Part shown: one piece after another, positions 28,705 through 37,425 of the stretch | Position numbering within the stretch: the first letter of the stretch is position 1 | How the letters are laid out: each line of letters opens with the position of its first letter | Assembly (NCBI RefSeq): GCF_020423045.1 | Contig: NZ_CP081943.1 | Coordinates: 5,022,001-5,086,000 of the forward strand | DNA length: 64,000 nt | DNA from: Pseudomonas sp. MM213 | Lineage (GTDB): Bacteria; Pseudomonadota; Gammaproteobacteria; Pseudomonadales; Pseudomonadaceae | Direction of reading: 5' to 3' | Translations under genes and position numbers: made by a program | The notes under the pieces: model-generated | Told to the model about the DNA's origin: nothing | The model's input: the letters and a program-made list of their open reading frames with translations, nothing else | Databases searched by the model: none

Positions 28705-30309
28705 CTATCGGCGAACGACCAGATACAAGCCGACGGCCATCATGATTCCTGCCGGCCAGTAGGCCAGTTCGTTCAACGGCCCGCCCATGGCCAGTATTGC
28801 GCCGCCGGCCAGGTGCGCGGTGCCGAGCAGGCGCAGGAACCAGTCGTCCCGGCGTCGATGCCACGATGGCGGCGGGTCGTAAGCGTGGGGCTGCGACATG
28901 CGTTCGAGCAGGTCGCGCGCCATGTTGGCCAGGTGCGGCAGTTGTTCGAACTGGTTCTGCACGTTGCCGAGCAAGGCTTTGGGGCTGACGCGCTCGCGCA
29001 TCCAGCGTTCGAGGAACGGCTGGGCGGTGTTCCACAGATCGAGGTCCGGGTACAGCTGACGGCCCAGGCCTTCGATGTTCAACAGGGTTTTTTGCAGCAA
29101 AACGAGTTGTGGCTGCACTTCCATGTTGAAGCGTCGAGCGGTCTGGAACAGGCGCATCAGCACCTGACCGAAGGAAATATCTTTTAACGGTTTTTCGAAG
29201 ATAGGCTCGCAAACGGTACGGATCGCCGCTTCGAATTCGTTGAGTTTGGTTTCCGCCGGTACCCAGCCCGAGTCGATGTGCAGTTGCGCCACACGCCGGT
29301 AATCGCGTTTGAAGAACGCGAACAGGTTGCGCGCCAGGTAATCCTGGTCTTCGGGGGTCAGGCTGCCGACGATGCCGCAGTCGATCGCAATGTACTGCGG
29401 GCTCCACGGGTTGACGGTGCTGACGAAGATGTTGCCCGGGTGCATGTCGGCGTGGAAGAAACTGTCGCGGAACACCTGGGTGAAAAAGATCTCGACGCCG
29501 CGCTCGGCGAGCATTTTCATGTCGGTGCGCTGGTCGGCCAGGGTCGCGAGGTCGGTGACCTGAATGCCGTAGATGCGCTCCATTACCAGCACTTTCGGCC
29601 GGCACCAGTCCCAATAGACTTGTGGCACGTACAGCAGCGGCGAACCGTCGAAATTACGCTTCAACTGGCTGGCGTTGGCCGCCTCGCGCAACAGGTCGAG
29701 TTCGTCGTAGATGGTTTTTTCGTAGTCGCTGACCACGTCCACCGGGTGCAGCAGACGCGCGTCGGCGGAGAGTTTTTCCGCTGAGCGGGCGAGGATGAAC
29801 AGCCACGCCAGGTCTTGCGCGATGATTGGTTTCAGGCCGGGGCGGATGACTTTGACGACGACCTCTTCACCGGTTTTCAACTGCGCGGCGTGCACCTGCG
29901 CCACCGAAGCCGAGGCCAGCGGTTCGACGTCGAAACGGCTGAACACTTCACTGATCTTTTTGCCGAGCTGTTCTTCGATCAGCTTGACCGACACTTGCGA
30001 ATCGAACGGCGGCACGCGGTCCTGCAGCTTCATCAGCTCATCGGCGATGTCTTCCGGCAGCAGGTCGCGGCGGGTGGACAGGATCTGCCCAAACTTGATG
30101 AAGATCGGCCCCAGGTCCTGCAGCGCCAGGCGCAATCGCGCGCCACGGCTCAGGTCCAGCGGCTTTCGCGGGAACCAGCGCCACGGCAAGGCGTAGCGCA
30201 GCGCCAGCAGAAACCACGGCAGCGGCAGGGCGAACAGCAGGTCATCGAGGCGGTAGCGAATCACAACGCGCTGGATGCGCAACAAACGGCGGACGGCAAG
30301 CAGCTTCAT
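28705..30309 (-). CDS. ubiB: Ubiquinone biosynthesis ATPase/kinase-like protein UbiB
   Basis: 534-residue ABC1/ADCK family protein needed for the ubiquinone complex. It has the KxGQ motif region ([19 protein letters not shown]), an atypical P-loop [29 protein letters not shown] and IDCGIVG catalytic segments. Two membrane helices lie at the C-terminus (from about [18 protein letters not shown]). Start overlaps the ubiJ stop by four bases. Confidence 0.95.
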   Translation of the reverse strand: MKLLAVRRLLRIQRVVIRYRLDDLLFALPLPWFLLALRYALPWRWFPRKPLDLSRGARLRLALQDLGPIFIKFGQILSTRRDLLPEDIADELMKLQDRVPPFDSQVSVKLIEEQLGKKISEVFSRFDVEPLASASVAQVHAAQLKTGEEVVVKVIRPGLKPIIAQDLAWLFILARSAEKLSADARLLHPVDVVSDYEKTIYDELDLLREAANASQLKRNFDGSPLLYVPQVYWDWCRPKVLVMERIYGIQVTDLATLADQRTDMKMLAERGVEIFFTQVFRDSFFHADMHPGNIFVSTVNPWSPQYIAIDCGIVGSLTPEDQDYLARNLFAFFKRDYRRVAQLHIDSGWVPAETKLNEFEAAIRTVCEPIFEKPLKDISFGQVLMRLFQTARRFNMEVQPQLVLLQKTLLNIEGLGRQLYPDLDLWNTAQPFLERWMRERVSPKALLGNVQNQFEQLPHLANMARDLLERMSQPHAYDPPPSWHRRRDDWFLRLLGTAHLAGGAILAMGGPLNELAYWPAGIMMAVGLYLVVRR

Positions 30310-30929
30310 GCGTTATCGCTTGGGTCGAGGGATCGGGAAAGGCGCTCGAAACGCGCCTCGAGACGTTCCAGATCGAGTTTGATCTGGTCCAGTTCACTGA
30401 ATCGGGCTTCGGCTTCGCGCTGACCGACGAGGGTGCGCGATTCTTCGGCCAGGTATTCGCCCAGGTTCTGACCCAGGCTGGCAAATCCTTGCTGATACCA
30501 GCGTGCGCGACTGCGCAGGTGACCGCCGACCAGTTGCGTGGCCACAGGTCCCAGCCAGCGCGAAAGTTCGTATTCCCAGTCCAGTTCCAGGTCCTGGAGG
30601 ATCGCGGCCAGTTCCAGCAGCACGCCGCTGTCGCCGTCGAGTTCGACTTCAGGGGCATGCAAAACGGAGGTCTTGTCCTTGCTCATCGCCAGTTTCAACA
30701 GGCTGGAAGCCGGTGCACGCAAGGTGCAGTCGGCACCGGTTTCCCAGTGGGTCGCCAACATCAAGCCTTCGTCGCTGGGCAGGATGAACAGTTGCAGTGC
30801 CGGGCTGCGGCAATCGACGGCAATCACCCGGCCGCTCAAATGCGCCAGCCGCGGCAGCGCCGTGCTGTCGAGACGCAGCACCCGGTTCAGGCCGAGTTCA
30901 ACGCTGGCGAGCAGACCGGCCAGCAACAT
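30306..30929 (-). CDS. ubiJ: Ubiquinone biosynthesis accessory factor UbiJ
   Basis: 207-residue protein with an N-terminal SCP2 sterol-carrier-like domain (about residues 20-115, [19 protein letters not shown]) and a C-terminal coiled coil ([26 protein letters not shown]). It organises the Ubi enzyme complex with UbiK and binds isoprenoid lipid. Coupled to ubiE by a TGATG stop/start overlap and to ubiB by ATGA. Confidence 0.92.
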   Translation of the reverse strand: MLLAGLLASVELGLNRVLRLDSTALPRLAHLSGRVIAVDCRSPALQLFILPSDEGLMLATHWETGADCTLRAPASSLLKLAMSKDKTSVLHAPEVELDGDSGVLLELAAILQDLELDWEYELSRWLGPVATQLVGGHLRSRARWYQQGFASLGQNLGEYLAEESRTLVGQREAEARFSELDQIKLDLERLEARFERLSRSLDPSDNA

Positions 30930-31699
30930 CAGGGTTTGATGCCACGGTGCAGGGCCACGATGCCTGCGGTCATGTTGTGGTAGGTCACGCGGTCGAAACC
31001 GGCCTCGACCATCATCGACTTCAGGGTTTCCTGGTTCGGGTGCATGCGGATCGATTCGGCCAGGTAGCGATAGCTTTCCGAGTCGTTGGTGATCAGCTTG
31101 CCCATCAGCGGCATGAAGGCGAACGAGTAGGCGTCGTAGGCTTTGGACATCAGCGCGTTGGTCGGCTTGGAGAACTCCAGCACCAGCAAACGGCCGCCCG
31201 GCTTGAGTACGCGCAGCATCGAGCGCAGTGCGTCTTCTTTATGCGTCACGTTGCGCAGGCCGAATGCGATGGTCACGCAGTCGAAATGGTTGTCCGGGAA
31301 CGGCAGCTTTTCAGCGTCGGCCTGAACGAACTCGACGTTGCCGGCCACACCCAGGTCCAGCAGACGGTCACGACCGACCTTGAGCATGGATTCGTTGATG
31401 TCGGCCAACACCACCTGGCCGGTCGGGCCAACGAGGTGCGAGAATTTTTTGGTCAGGTCGCCGGTGCCGCCGGCAATGTCCAGCACGCGGTTGCCGGTGC
31501 GAACGCCCGACAGCTCGATCGCAAATCGCTTCCACAAACGGTGCATGCCGCCCGACAGGAGGTCGTTCATCAAGTCGTACTTGGCGGCTACCGAGTGGAA
31601 AACCTCAGCGACTTTTTCCGCTTTTTGGCTTTCCGGAACGTTTTTGAAACCGAAGTGCGTGGTGGGTTCGGCATCGCTGCCTTTGCGCTGATCAGTCAT
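30929..31699 (-). CDS. ubiE: Ubiquinone/menaquinone C-methyltransferase UbiE
   Basis: SAM-dependent C-methyltransferase of 256 residues acting on the demethylated quinol. SAM motif I is [17 protein letters not shown] and the family signatures are [24 protein letters not shown] and [13 protein letters not shown]. The start is the Met of MTDQRKGSD; upstream in-frame sequence lacks similarity. It leads the long minus-strand run ubiEJB-hisIE-tatABC-rsmE and faces the gene at 31855. Confidence 0.96.
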   Translation of the reverse strand: MTDQRKGSDAEPTTHFGFKNVPESQKAEKVAEVFHSVAAKYDLMNDLLSGGMHRLWKRFAIELSGVRTGNRVLDIAGGTGDLTKKFSHLVGPTGQVVLADINESMLKVGRDRLLDLGVAGNVEFVQADAEKLPFPDNHFDCVTIAFGLRNVTHKEDALRSMLRVLKPGGRLLVLEFSKPTNALMSKAYDAYSFAFMPLMGKLITNDSESYRYLAESIRMHPNQETLKSMMVEAGFDRVTYHNMTAGIVALHRGIKP

Positions 31700-31854
31700 A
31701 TCGCTGTCACCAGAAGAGAATGCGGGACATTCTAATCCCGGTGGCCTGCTTTGTCTTGGCAAGGCTGAAGGTAAGATGTAGAACCGCCGGGACGTTTTGC
31801 CGCAGGCGCGGTCAAGATGCTTCAGGAAAGTATTCATAAAGCAGGAGTCATTCG

Positions 31855-32130
31855 ATGGCCCGTATTAGTGTTGAACGTGCCCACGGCCTGGGCAAGGAAG
31901 CGGCCCGCGAGAAGGCCGACCAGTTGGCGCAGAAACTGTCCGATCAATATGGCCTGGAGCCGCAGTGGTCCGGCGACACCCTGAACCTCAAGCGTTCCGG
32001 GGTGAAAGGCGCGGTGCATGTTGCTGAGGATTCGATTCGCGTTGATGTGGAATTGGGCCTGATGATGTCGGCCATGAGCGGCATGATCAAATCGGAAATC
32101 GAAAAGGCCCTCGATAAAGCCCTGGTCTGA
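31855..32130 (+). CDS. Polyhydroxyalkanoic acid system family protein
   Basis: 91-residue protein of the PHA-granule-region family (orthologue of PAO1 PA5062 by position). It begins [28 protein letters not shown] and has a beta-rich middle ([23 protein letters not shown]). Its molecular role is not known; co-location with phaIF suggests a function in granule biology. ATG 11 bases after GGAG. Confidence 0.82.
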   Translation: MARISVERAHGLGKEAAREKADQLAQKLSDQYGLEPQWSGDTLNLKRSGVKGAVHVAEDSIRVDVELGLMMSAMSGMIKSEIEKALDKALV

Positions 32131-32150
32131 TTTCCGAGTCGAACCACATC

Positions 32151-32244
32151 CCCTGTGGGAGCCAGCCTGCTGGCGATGGCGGTGTATCAGTCAACATTGA
32201 TGTTGATGGATAAATCGCTATCGCCAGCAGGCTGGCTCCCACAT
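32151..32244. repeat. REPIN, GCCAGC class
   Basis: Both arms have the perfect stem GCCAGC-CT-GCTGGC followed by GAT; spacer about 45 bases. Confidence 0.9.
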
Positions 32245-32374
32245 TTGTTTTAAGGCGCGCCCGAGGTTTTATGTCAGTTGTTAGGGTGCCGTTTCTAATT
32301 TTTCTCCCTACTTTGTGCATGAGCCCGACACTTTCGCGGGCAGTTCCTCAAACCTTCTGCGCGTGAGGTGCACC

Positions 32375-32797
32375 ATGGCCAAAGTTATTTTGAAGAAAAA
32401 AATCGACGCTTCGACAACCGCTCTGAGCGACGTCAAATCCTATGCCCGCAAGATCTGGCTGGCAGGCCTGGGTGCCTACGCCAAGGTCGGCCAAGAGGGC
32501 AGCGATTACTTTCAAGAGTTGATCAAGGCTGGTCAAACTGTTGAAAAGAAAGGCAAAAAGGTAGTTGCCGAGAAACTTGAAGCAGCTAACGCCGAGATTG
32601 ATGAAGCCAAGAGCGAAGTAAGCACTTTCAAAGGCAAGGTCGAAGTTCAACTCGACAAGGTCGAGAAGGCTTTTGACTCGCGTGTCGCAAGTACCTTGAA
32701 TCGTATTGGCATTCCGTCTAAACATGACGTTGAGGCACTCTCTGCTAAGCTCGATGAGCTGACGGCATTGCTCGAACGCGTCGCGCGTAAATCTTAA
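32375..32797 (+). CDS. phaI: Phasin PhaI
   Basis: 140-residue PHA granule-associated phasin. The hallmark YARKIWLAGLGAYAKVG motif is at residues ~21-37, followed by long amphipathic helices. It coats mcl-PHA inclusions. Its N-terminal part is a clear paralogue of PhaF next door (YSRKIWLAGLGVYSKI). Start ATG 32375 has a GAGG upstream; ten bases separate it from phaF. Confidence 0.94.
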   Translation: MAKVILKKKIDASTTALSDVKSYARKIWLAGLGAYAKVGQEGSDYFQELIKAGQTVEKKGKKVVAEKLEAANAEIDEAKSEVSTFKGKVEVQLDKVEKAFDSRVASTLNRIGIPSKHDVEALSAKLDELTALLERVARKS

Positions 32798-32807
32798 GGA
32801 GAACGGG

Positions 32808-33668
32808 ATGGCTGGTAAAAAGAACACCGAAAAAGAAGGCAGCTCGTGGATCGGGAAAGTCGAAGACTACTCCCGCAAAATCTGGCTTGCTGGTTTAGGC
32901 GTGTACTCGAAGATCGACACTGACGGCAGCAAGCTCTTCGATACATTGGTCAAAGACGGCGAGAAAGCCGAGAAGCTAACCAAGAGCGCTGTCGGCAAGA
33001 AAGTCGATGCCGCCAAGGACTCCGCTACCTCTGCCAAATCGCGCATCACTGGCGTGAAAGATCGTGCGCTGGGCAAGTGGGATGAGCTGGAAGGAGCTTT
33101 CGACAAGCGCCTGAACAGCGCCATTTCGCGCTTGGGTGTCCCGAGCCGCAACGAAGTGAAAGCGCTGCACAGCAAGGTCGATACCCTGACCAAGCAAATC
33201 GAAAAACTCACCGGTGCCAAGGTTGCGCCTGTTGCGGCGAAAACCGCAGCAGCCAAACCAGCGGCTAAAACCGCTGCCAAGCCTCTGGCAAAAGCTGCCG
33301 CTAAACCGGCTGCAAAACCCGCTGCAAAACCCGCCGCGAAAGCAGCGGCCAAGCCGGCTGCCAAAACGGCCGCAGCAAAACCTGCCGCAGCCAAGCCAGC
33401 AGCGAAACCGGTTGCCGCCAAAGCCGCCGCTAAACCGGCTGCTAAACCTGCAGCAGCCAAGCCTGCGGCAAAACCTGCCGCCGCGAAAAAACCAGCAGTG
33501 AAAAAACCGGCAGCGCCGAAAGCGGCTGCTCCAAAACCAGCAGTGGCTGCCGCCAAACCGGCAACCCCGGCGCCTACAGTGAGCAGCTCCAACTCTGCCA
33601 CCGCGCCGACCCCTGCTGTAACCCCGACTGCCGCGCCGGCTCCATCGACGCCAACCAGTCAGTCCTGA
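32808..33668 (+). CDS. phaF: Phasin PhaF with histone H1-like tail
   Basis: 286 residues. N-terminal phasin domain (residues 1-~140) with the YSRKIWLAGLGVY motif and a leucine-zipper-like segment before residue 140. It is followed by a long Ala/Lys/Pro tail of AAKPAAKPA-type repeats (about residues 145-250) that binds DNA non-specifically. In P. putida PhaF anchors granules to the nucleoid and helps partition them at division. Tail codons are repetitive, so length may vary between strains. Confidence 0.95.
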   Translation: MAGKKNTEKEGSSWIGKVEDYSRKIWLAGLGVYSKIDTDGSKLFDTLVKDGEKAEKLTKSAVGKKVDAAKDSATSAKSRITGVKDRALGKWDELEGAFDKRLNSAISRLGVPSRNEVKALHSKVDTLTKQIEKLTGAKVAPVAAKTAAAKPAAKTAAKPLAKAAAKPAAKPAAKPAAKAAAKPAAKTAAAKPAAAKPAAKPVAAKAAAKPAAKPAAAKPAAKPAAAKKPAVKKPAAPKAAAPKPAVAAAKPATPAPTVSSSNSATAPTPAVTPTAAPAPSTPTSQS

Positions 33669-33680
33669 TTTCAGGGCTCA

Positions 33681-33716
33681 AAAAAACGCCCGGCCTGCAA
33701 AGGTCGGGCGTTTTTT
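33681..33716. terminator. Terminator of phaIF
   Basis: Stem CGCCCGGCCT-gcaa-AGGTCGGGCG with A-run before and T-run after; could work on both strands, between convergent phaF and phaD. Confidence 0.9.
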
Positions 33717-33748
33717 GTTTGTGCACGATCCTGCAAACACCACCGCCC

Positions 33749-33841
33749 TTGTAGGAGCTAGCCTGCTAGCGATAGCGGTTCATCAGTCAACAACAATGTC
33801 GCCGGATAAATCGCTATCGCTAGCAGGCTAGCTCCCACAGG
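33749..33841. repeat. REPIN, GCTAGC class
   Basis: Both arms carry GCTAGC-CT-GCTAGC; flanking ATAGCG/CGCTAT extends the pairing. Lies between phaF and phaD. Confidence 0.9.
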
Positions 33842-33860
33842 GTACCGTGGTATTCAGGGG

Positions 33861-34481
33861 TTATCCGTGTTCTTCGAGGTATTGGAGTGCCAGTTGCTCC
33901 GTCGCCACCTTGATTGGCGGCAGCAGATGCGGCGCCACCAGCATCATGATCTGATACACCACCAGCCTCACCTCACCTTCGCGATCCAGAATCCGCTGGT
34001 AATCCAGCGAAAACAGCAGCGTCATGGTGATCTGTTCCACCAACTGCCCCAACGCCTGCGTGTCGCTGACCAAGTGCCCTTGAGCCTTCAATCGCGCCAG
34101 CAATGAAGCCAGTGTGCGCTTCAGCGCATTGAGCAGGTTGCGAATCCCCTTGGCCAGTTTCGGCAGGCGCCCGGCGAGGTTCGACAGGTCCTGAAAGAGA
34201 AACCGATAGTGCGACAGGCGCTCGACGATCAGGTGCAGGAACAGCCAGTAATCTTCCGGTGCCAATTCCACATCGGACGGCGGATCAAGCAGCGGCGCAA
34301 GCTCCGCCTGGAAGCGCTCGAACAGCCCGAGAATCAGCGGTTCCTTGCCGTGAAAGTGGTAGTAGAGGTTGCCCGGGCTGATGCCCATTTCATTGGCAAC
34401 TTCCATGGTGGAGACGTTCGGTTCGCCCTTCTGATTGAACAACTGCAGGGCACATTCGAGGATCCGGTCGCGGGTTTTCAT
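33861..34481 (-). CDS. phaD: TetR-family regulator PhaD
   Basis: 206 residues with an N-terminal TetR helix-turn-helix (RDRILECALQLFNQKG...VANEMGISPGNLYYHFHGKE). In P. putida PhaD activates phaC1 and phaI promoters, probably sensing a fatty acid-derived CoA ester. It is last in the phaC1-phaZ-phaC2-phaD series, separated from phaC2 by a REPIN. Confidence 0.92.
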   Translation of the reverse strand: MKTRDRILECALQLFNQKGEPNVSTMEVANEMGISPGNLYYHFHGKEPLILGLFERFQAELAPLLDPPSDVELAPEDYWLFLHLIVERLSHYRFLFQDLSNLAGRLPKLAKGIRNLLNALKRTLASLLARLKAQGHLVSDTQALGQLVEQITMTLLFSLDYQRILDREGEVRLVVYQIMMLVAPHLLPPIKVATEQLALQYLEEHG

Positions 34482-34519
34482 CCAGTCTTCTTAATGTTCA
34501 AGTCCTGCCGCGCTTATAC

Positions 34520-34604
34520 CTTGTAGGAGCCGGCTTGCTGGCGATCGCATCGCCGCGGTGGGTCGTGAACCGCGGTGATGCGATCGCCAGCAAGCCGGCT
34601 CCTA
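34520..34604. repeat. REPIN with long continuous arms (GCCGGC class)
   Basis: Arms GTAGGAGCCGGCTTGCTGGC and its complement continue into GATCGCATCGCCGCGGT, giving roughly 38 bases of nearly perfect complementarity around an 8-base loop. Confidence 0.9.
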
Positions 34605-34630
34605 CGGAGGCGGCAGTGGTGTGTTGGGTG

Positions 34631-36313
34631 TCAGCGCACGCGCACGTAAGTACCGGGTGCTGCCTCCATGGGTGGATAGTTCTGGTTGCCGAGGGCCATG
34701 TGGGTTTCCTTTTGCGTGCCCGAACGTTCCTGAATCCAGCTCAGCCACTGCGTCCACCAGCTGCCATCGACTTGCTTGGCGTCGTAATACCAGGCCCGCG
34801 GATCGCTGCTCAGTTTGGTGCTCTCGATGAAGTTGGCTTTCGGGTTGGACGGCGGGTTGAGGATGCTCTGTACATGACCGCTGTTGGACAGCACGAAGCG
34901 CCGCTCGCCACCCAGCAGCAGCGTCGAGCGATACACCGCATCCCACGGCGTGATGTGGTCGTTGATGCCGGCCACGCTGAAGCTGTCGACGGTGACTTTC
35001 TGCAAGTCGATCGGCGTGCCGCACACTTCCAGGCCCCCCGGATGACTCAGCGGGTTGTGCTTGAAGAAGTCCAGCAGGTCGCCGTGAAAGGCGGCCGGCA
35101 GGCGTGTGTTGTCGTTGTTCCAGTAGAGGATGTCGAACGCCGGCGGCTCCTTGCCCAACAGGTAGTTGTTGACGAAGTAGCTCCAGATCAAATCGTTGGG
35201 ACGCATCCAGGCGAAGACCTTGGCCATGTCGCGACCGTCCAGCACGCCCTTCTGATAGGACCGACGCTTGGCCGCTTCCAGGGTCTGTTCGTCGGCGAAC
35301 AGGGTCGCGGGGCTCTCCATCTGGCTGTCGAGCAGGCTCACCAGATAGGTTGCGCTGGATACACGGCGCAGTTGCCGCTTCGCCTGCAAATGACCTTGCA
35401 ACGCGGCAATGGTCAGCCCGCCGGCGCAGGCGCCCATCAGGTTGACTTCCCGGGCGCCGGTGATCGCCCGGCATACATTCATCGCTTCTTCGACGGCTTC
35501 GACGTAGGTCGAAAGACCCCATTCGCGATGGCGCACATCGGGGTTGCGCCAGCTGATCATGAAGGTTTGCAGGCCGTTTTTCAGGGCGAACTGGACGAAG
35601 CTGTTGTTCGGGCTCAGGTCGAAAATGTAGTACTTGTTGATCTGTGGCGGCACCACCAGCAGCGGTTTGGAATACTGCTTTTCGCTCATCGGCTTGTACT
35701 GGATCAGTTCCAGCAGCTCATTGCGAAACACCACGGCGCCGGTGGTGGTCGCGACCGTCTTGCCGACCTCGAAGGCCTGCTTGGTCACTTGCCTGGGCAG
35801 GCCGTCGTTGTGCAGGAAATCATCGACCAGGTGACTGATGCCACGCACCAGGCTGTTGCCGCCGGAGTTGAAGATTTCCTTGACCGCCAGCGGATTGAGC
35901 AGGGTGTTGGACGGTGACACCGCATCATTGAGCAAAGCGAACGCGAAGTGGGCGCGGGCGCGATCATCCGGGTCCATGTTGCTCTCGTCGATCCAGCTTT
36001 TGACCTGTTTCTGCCAGCTCAGGTAGGCCTGCAAACTGCGGCGATAAAACGGGTTGAGGCTCCATGCGGGGTCGGCAAAGCGATTGTCGTTGGGGTTGGT
36101 CGGGTGCAGGGTTTCGCCCAGCAACACACGCCCCAGTTGACCGCCCAGCTTCAACGCATGGCGGGCGCTGTGCACGGGGTTGCGCAAACCATGGGCGGCA
36201 ACGCTGCGCAGGGTCGAAAACAGATCCCGACCACGCAGGCCGGTAATCGCACTCTGTGCGTTGATGAACGCTGCGGGAGTCGGTAAAGATTCCCTCGCTG
36301 GCTTGTCGCGCAT
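34631..36313 (-). CDS. phaC2: Class II PHA synthase 2
   Basis: 560-residue polymerase of medium-chain-length 3-hydroxyacyl-CoA into PHA. The lipase-like box is GACAGG with the catalytic Cys (about residue 296), the Asp is in AGINDHITPWD and the His in SNSGHVQSILNPP. Domain order and length match class II synthases. It shares most of its sequence with PhaC1 (37426-39105). Downstream of phaZ by 114 bases. Confidence 0.95.
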   Translation of the reverse strand: MRDKPARESLPTPAAFINAQSAITGLRGRDLFSTLRSVAAHGLRNPVHSARHALKLGGQLGRVLLGETLHPTNPNDNRFADPAWSLNPFYRRSLQAYLSWQKQVKSWIDESNMDPDDRARAHFAFALLNDAVSPSNTLLNPLAVKEIFNSGGNSLVRGISHLVDDFLHNDGLPRQVTKQAFEVGKTVATTTGAVVFRNELLELIQYKPMSEKQYSKPLLVVPPQINKYYIFDLSPNNSFVQFALKNGLQTFMISWRNPDVRHREWGLSTYVEAVEEAMNVCRAITGAREVNLMGACAGGLTIAALQGHLQAKRQLRRVSSATYLVSLLDSQMESPATLFADEQTLEAAKRRSYQKGVLDGRDMAKVFAWMRPNDLIWSYFVNNYLLGKEPPAFDILYWNNDNTRLPAAFHGDLLDFFKHNPLSHPGGLEVCGTPIDLQKVTVDSFSVAGINDHITPWDAVYRSTLLLGGERRFVLSNSGHVQSILNPPSNPKANFIESTKLSSDPRAWYYDAKQVDGSWWTQWLSWIQERSGTQKETHMALGNQNYPPMEAAPGTYVRVR

Positions 36314-36427
36314 GACTCAACACTCCTTCGTCTTCAGGCCAAATACAAACACACCGAACCAGAACACCATAGACGCTGTAACGGGTTGTTGCGCGGCGCG
36401 GCGTCCTGCCGACCGACGATAAGTCGG

Positions 36428-37282
36428 TTAGCCGCCCGATGGAGCCGGATGCGGATGCATCACGGCGCGCTGCCGTTCTTCCTCGAGAAACTTCATGATG
36501 ATCGGCGCCACGGCCTCGGCGCGAGTGATCAGGAACAGGTGCCCGTCATCGATGATGTGCAACTGGGCATTGGGAATCCGCCAGGCCAGCAAGCGCATGT
36601 TGATCAACGGGATCAGCGGGTCATCGTCGCCGGCCAGCACCAGCGTCGGCTGGTGGATCTTGTGCAGCCAGTGAATGCTGGTCCAGCCGAGCCCGGCGAA
36701 CAGCTGCCAGTAGTAACCGAGCTTGCCCGCCGAGCGCACCTTCGCCGCATGGCTGGCCGCCAGTGTCGGATCGCGACGGAACGAGCCGCCGTAGATCATC
36801 GGCGCAATGCGGATCACGTGCGATGGCTGGATGTAGCGCCGTGGGCTGGCCATCATCCACAGCACTTTCGGTTTGCCCGGCACCATCACCGCACCCGCCG
36901 CCGTCGCCGCCAGCACCAGTTTCTTGCAGCGCTCGGGGTAGTCGTAAGCAAACTGCTGGGCGAGGGCGCCACCCCACGACACACCGATCACGTTCACTTG
37001 CCCGTAATCGAGATAGTCGAGCATCCGCGCCGTGAGTTTGGCCAGGCCCGGAAAACGATACGGCCGGTTCGGCGTCGACGAACCGCCGACACCGGGCACG
37101 TCGAAAGCGATGACTTCGAGGTCCGGGTCCAATGCGGCGACAAACGGAAACACCAGCTCCAGGTTGGCGCCGATGCCGTTGAATATCAGCAAGGGCGTCA
37201 AGTGAGGCTTGCCGGGGCGTACTGCCGTGCGGAGGGTCTGGCCATCCAGGTCGACGGTACGAAAAATGAACGGTTGCGGCAT
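36428..37282 (-). CDS. phaZ: Intracellular PHA depolymerase
   Basis: 284-residue alpha/beta hydrolase that mobilises stored mcl-PHA. Lipase box GVSWGGAL (Ser about residue 102), Asp in LAGDDDPLIP and His in IDDGHLFLIT form the triad. It lies between the two synthase genes as in all mcl-PHA loci. Its own REPIN-containing gap separates it from phaC1. Confidence 0.95.
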   Translation of the reverse strand: MPQPFIFRTVDLDGQTLRTAVRPGKPHLTPLLIFNGIGANLELVFPFVAALDPDLEVIAFDVPGVGGSSTPNRPYRFPGLAKLTARMLDYLDYGQVNVIGVSWGGALAQQFAYDYPERCKKLVLAATAAGAVMVPGKPKVLWMMASPRRYIQPSHVIRIAPMIYGGSFRRDPTLAASHAAKVRSAGKLGYYWQLFAGLGWTSIHWLHKIHQPTLVLAGDDDPLIPLINMRLLAWRIPNAQLHIIDDGHLFLITRAEAVAPIIMKFLEEERQRAVMHPHPAPSGG

Positions 37283-37316
37283 GCTTCAAGCCCTGTGGGT
37301 TAATTATCCCGGTCCC

Positions 37317-37411
37317 CTGTAGGAGCGAAGCTTGCTCGCGAAGGCGTCAGATCAGTCGAAATCTACGTTGAATGAATGACCGCTTTCGCGAGCAAGCTTC
37401 GCTCCTACGGG
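37317..37411. repeat. REPIN between phaC1 and phaZ (GCG(A)AGC class)
   Basis: Both arms read GAGCGAAGCTTGCTCGCGAA, a bulged-A stem in which the G-C pair of the common class is an A-T pair. It may attenuate or stabilise the message between phaC1 and phaZ. Confidence 0.9.
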
Positions 37412-37425
37412 GGCGGGTGTGTCAG

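Noticed and set aside
36412..36427. ACCGAC/GTCGGT hairpin at the phaZ 3' end as a terminator or regulator
   Set aside because: It is short, lacks a T-run and lies against the phaZ stop; too weak to list.
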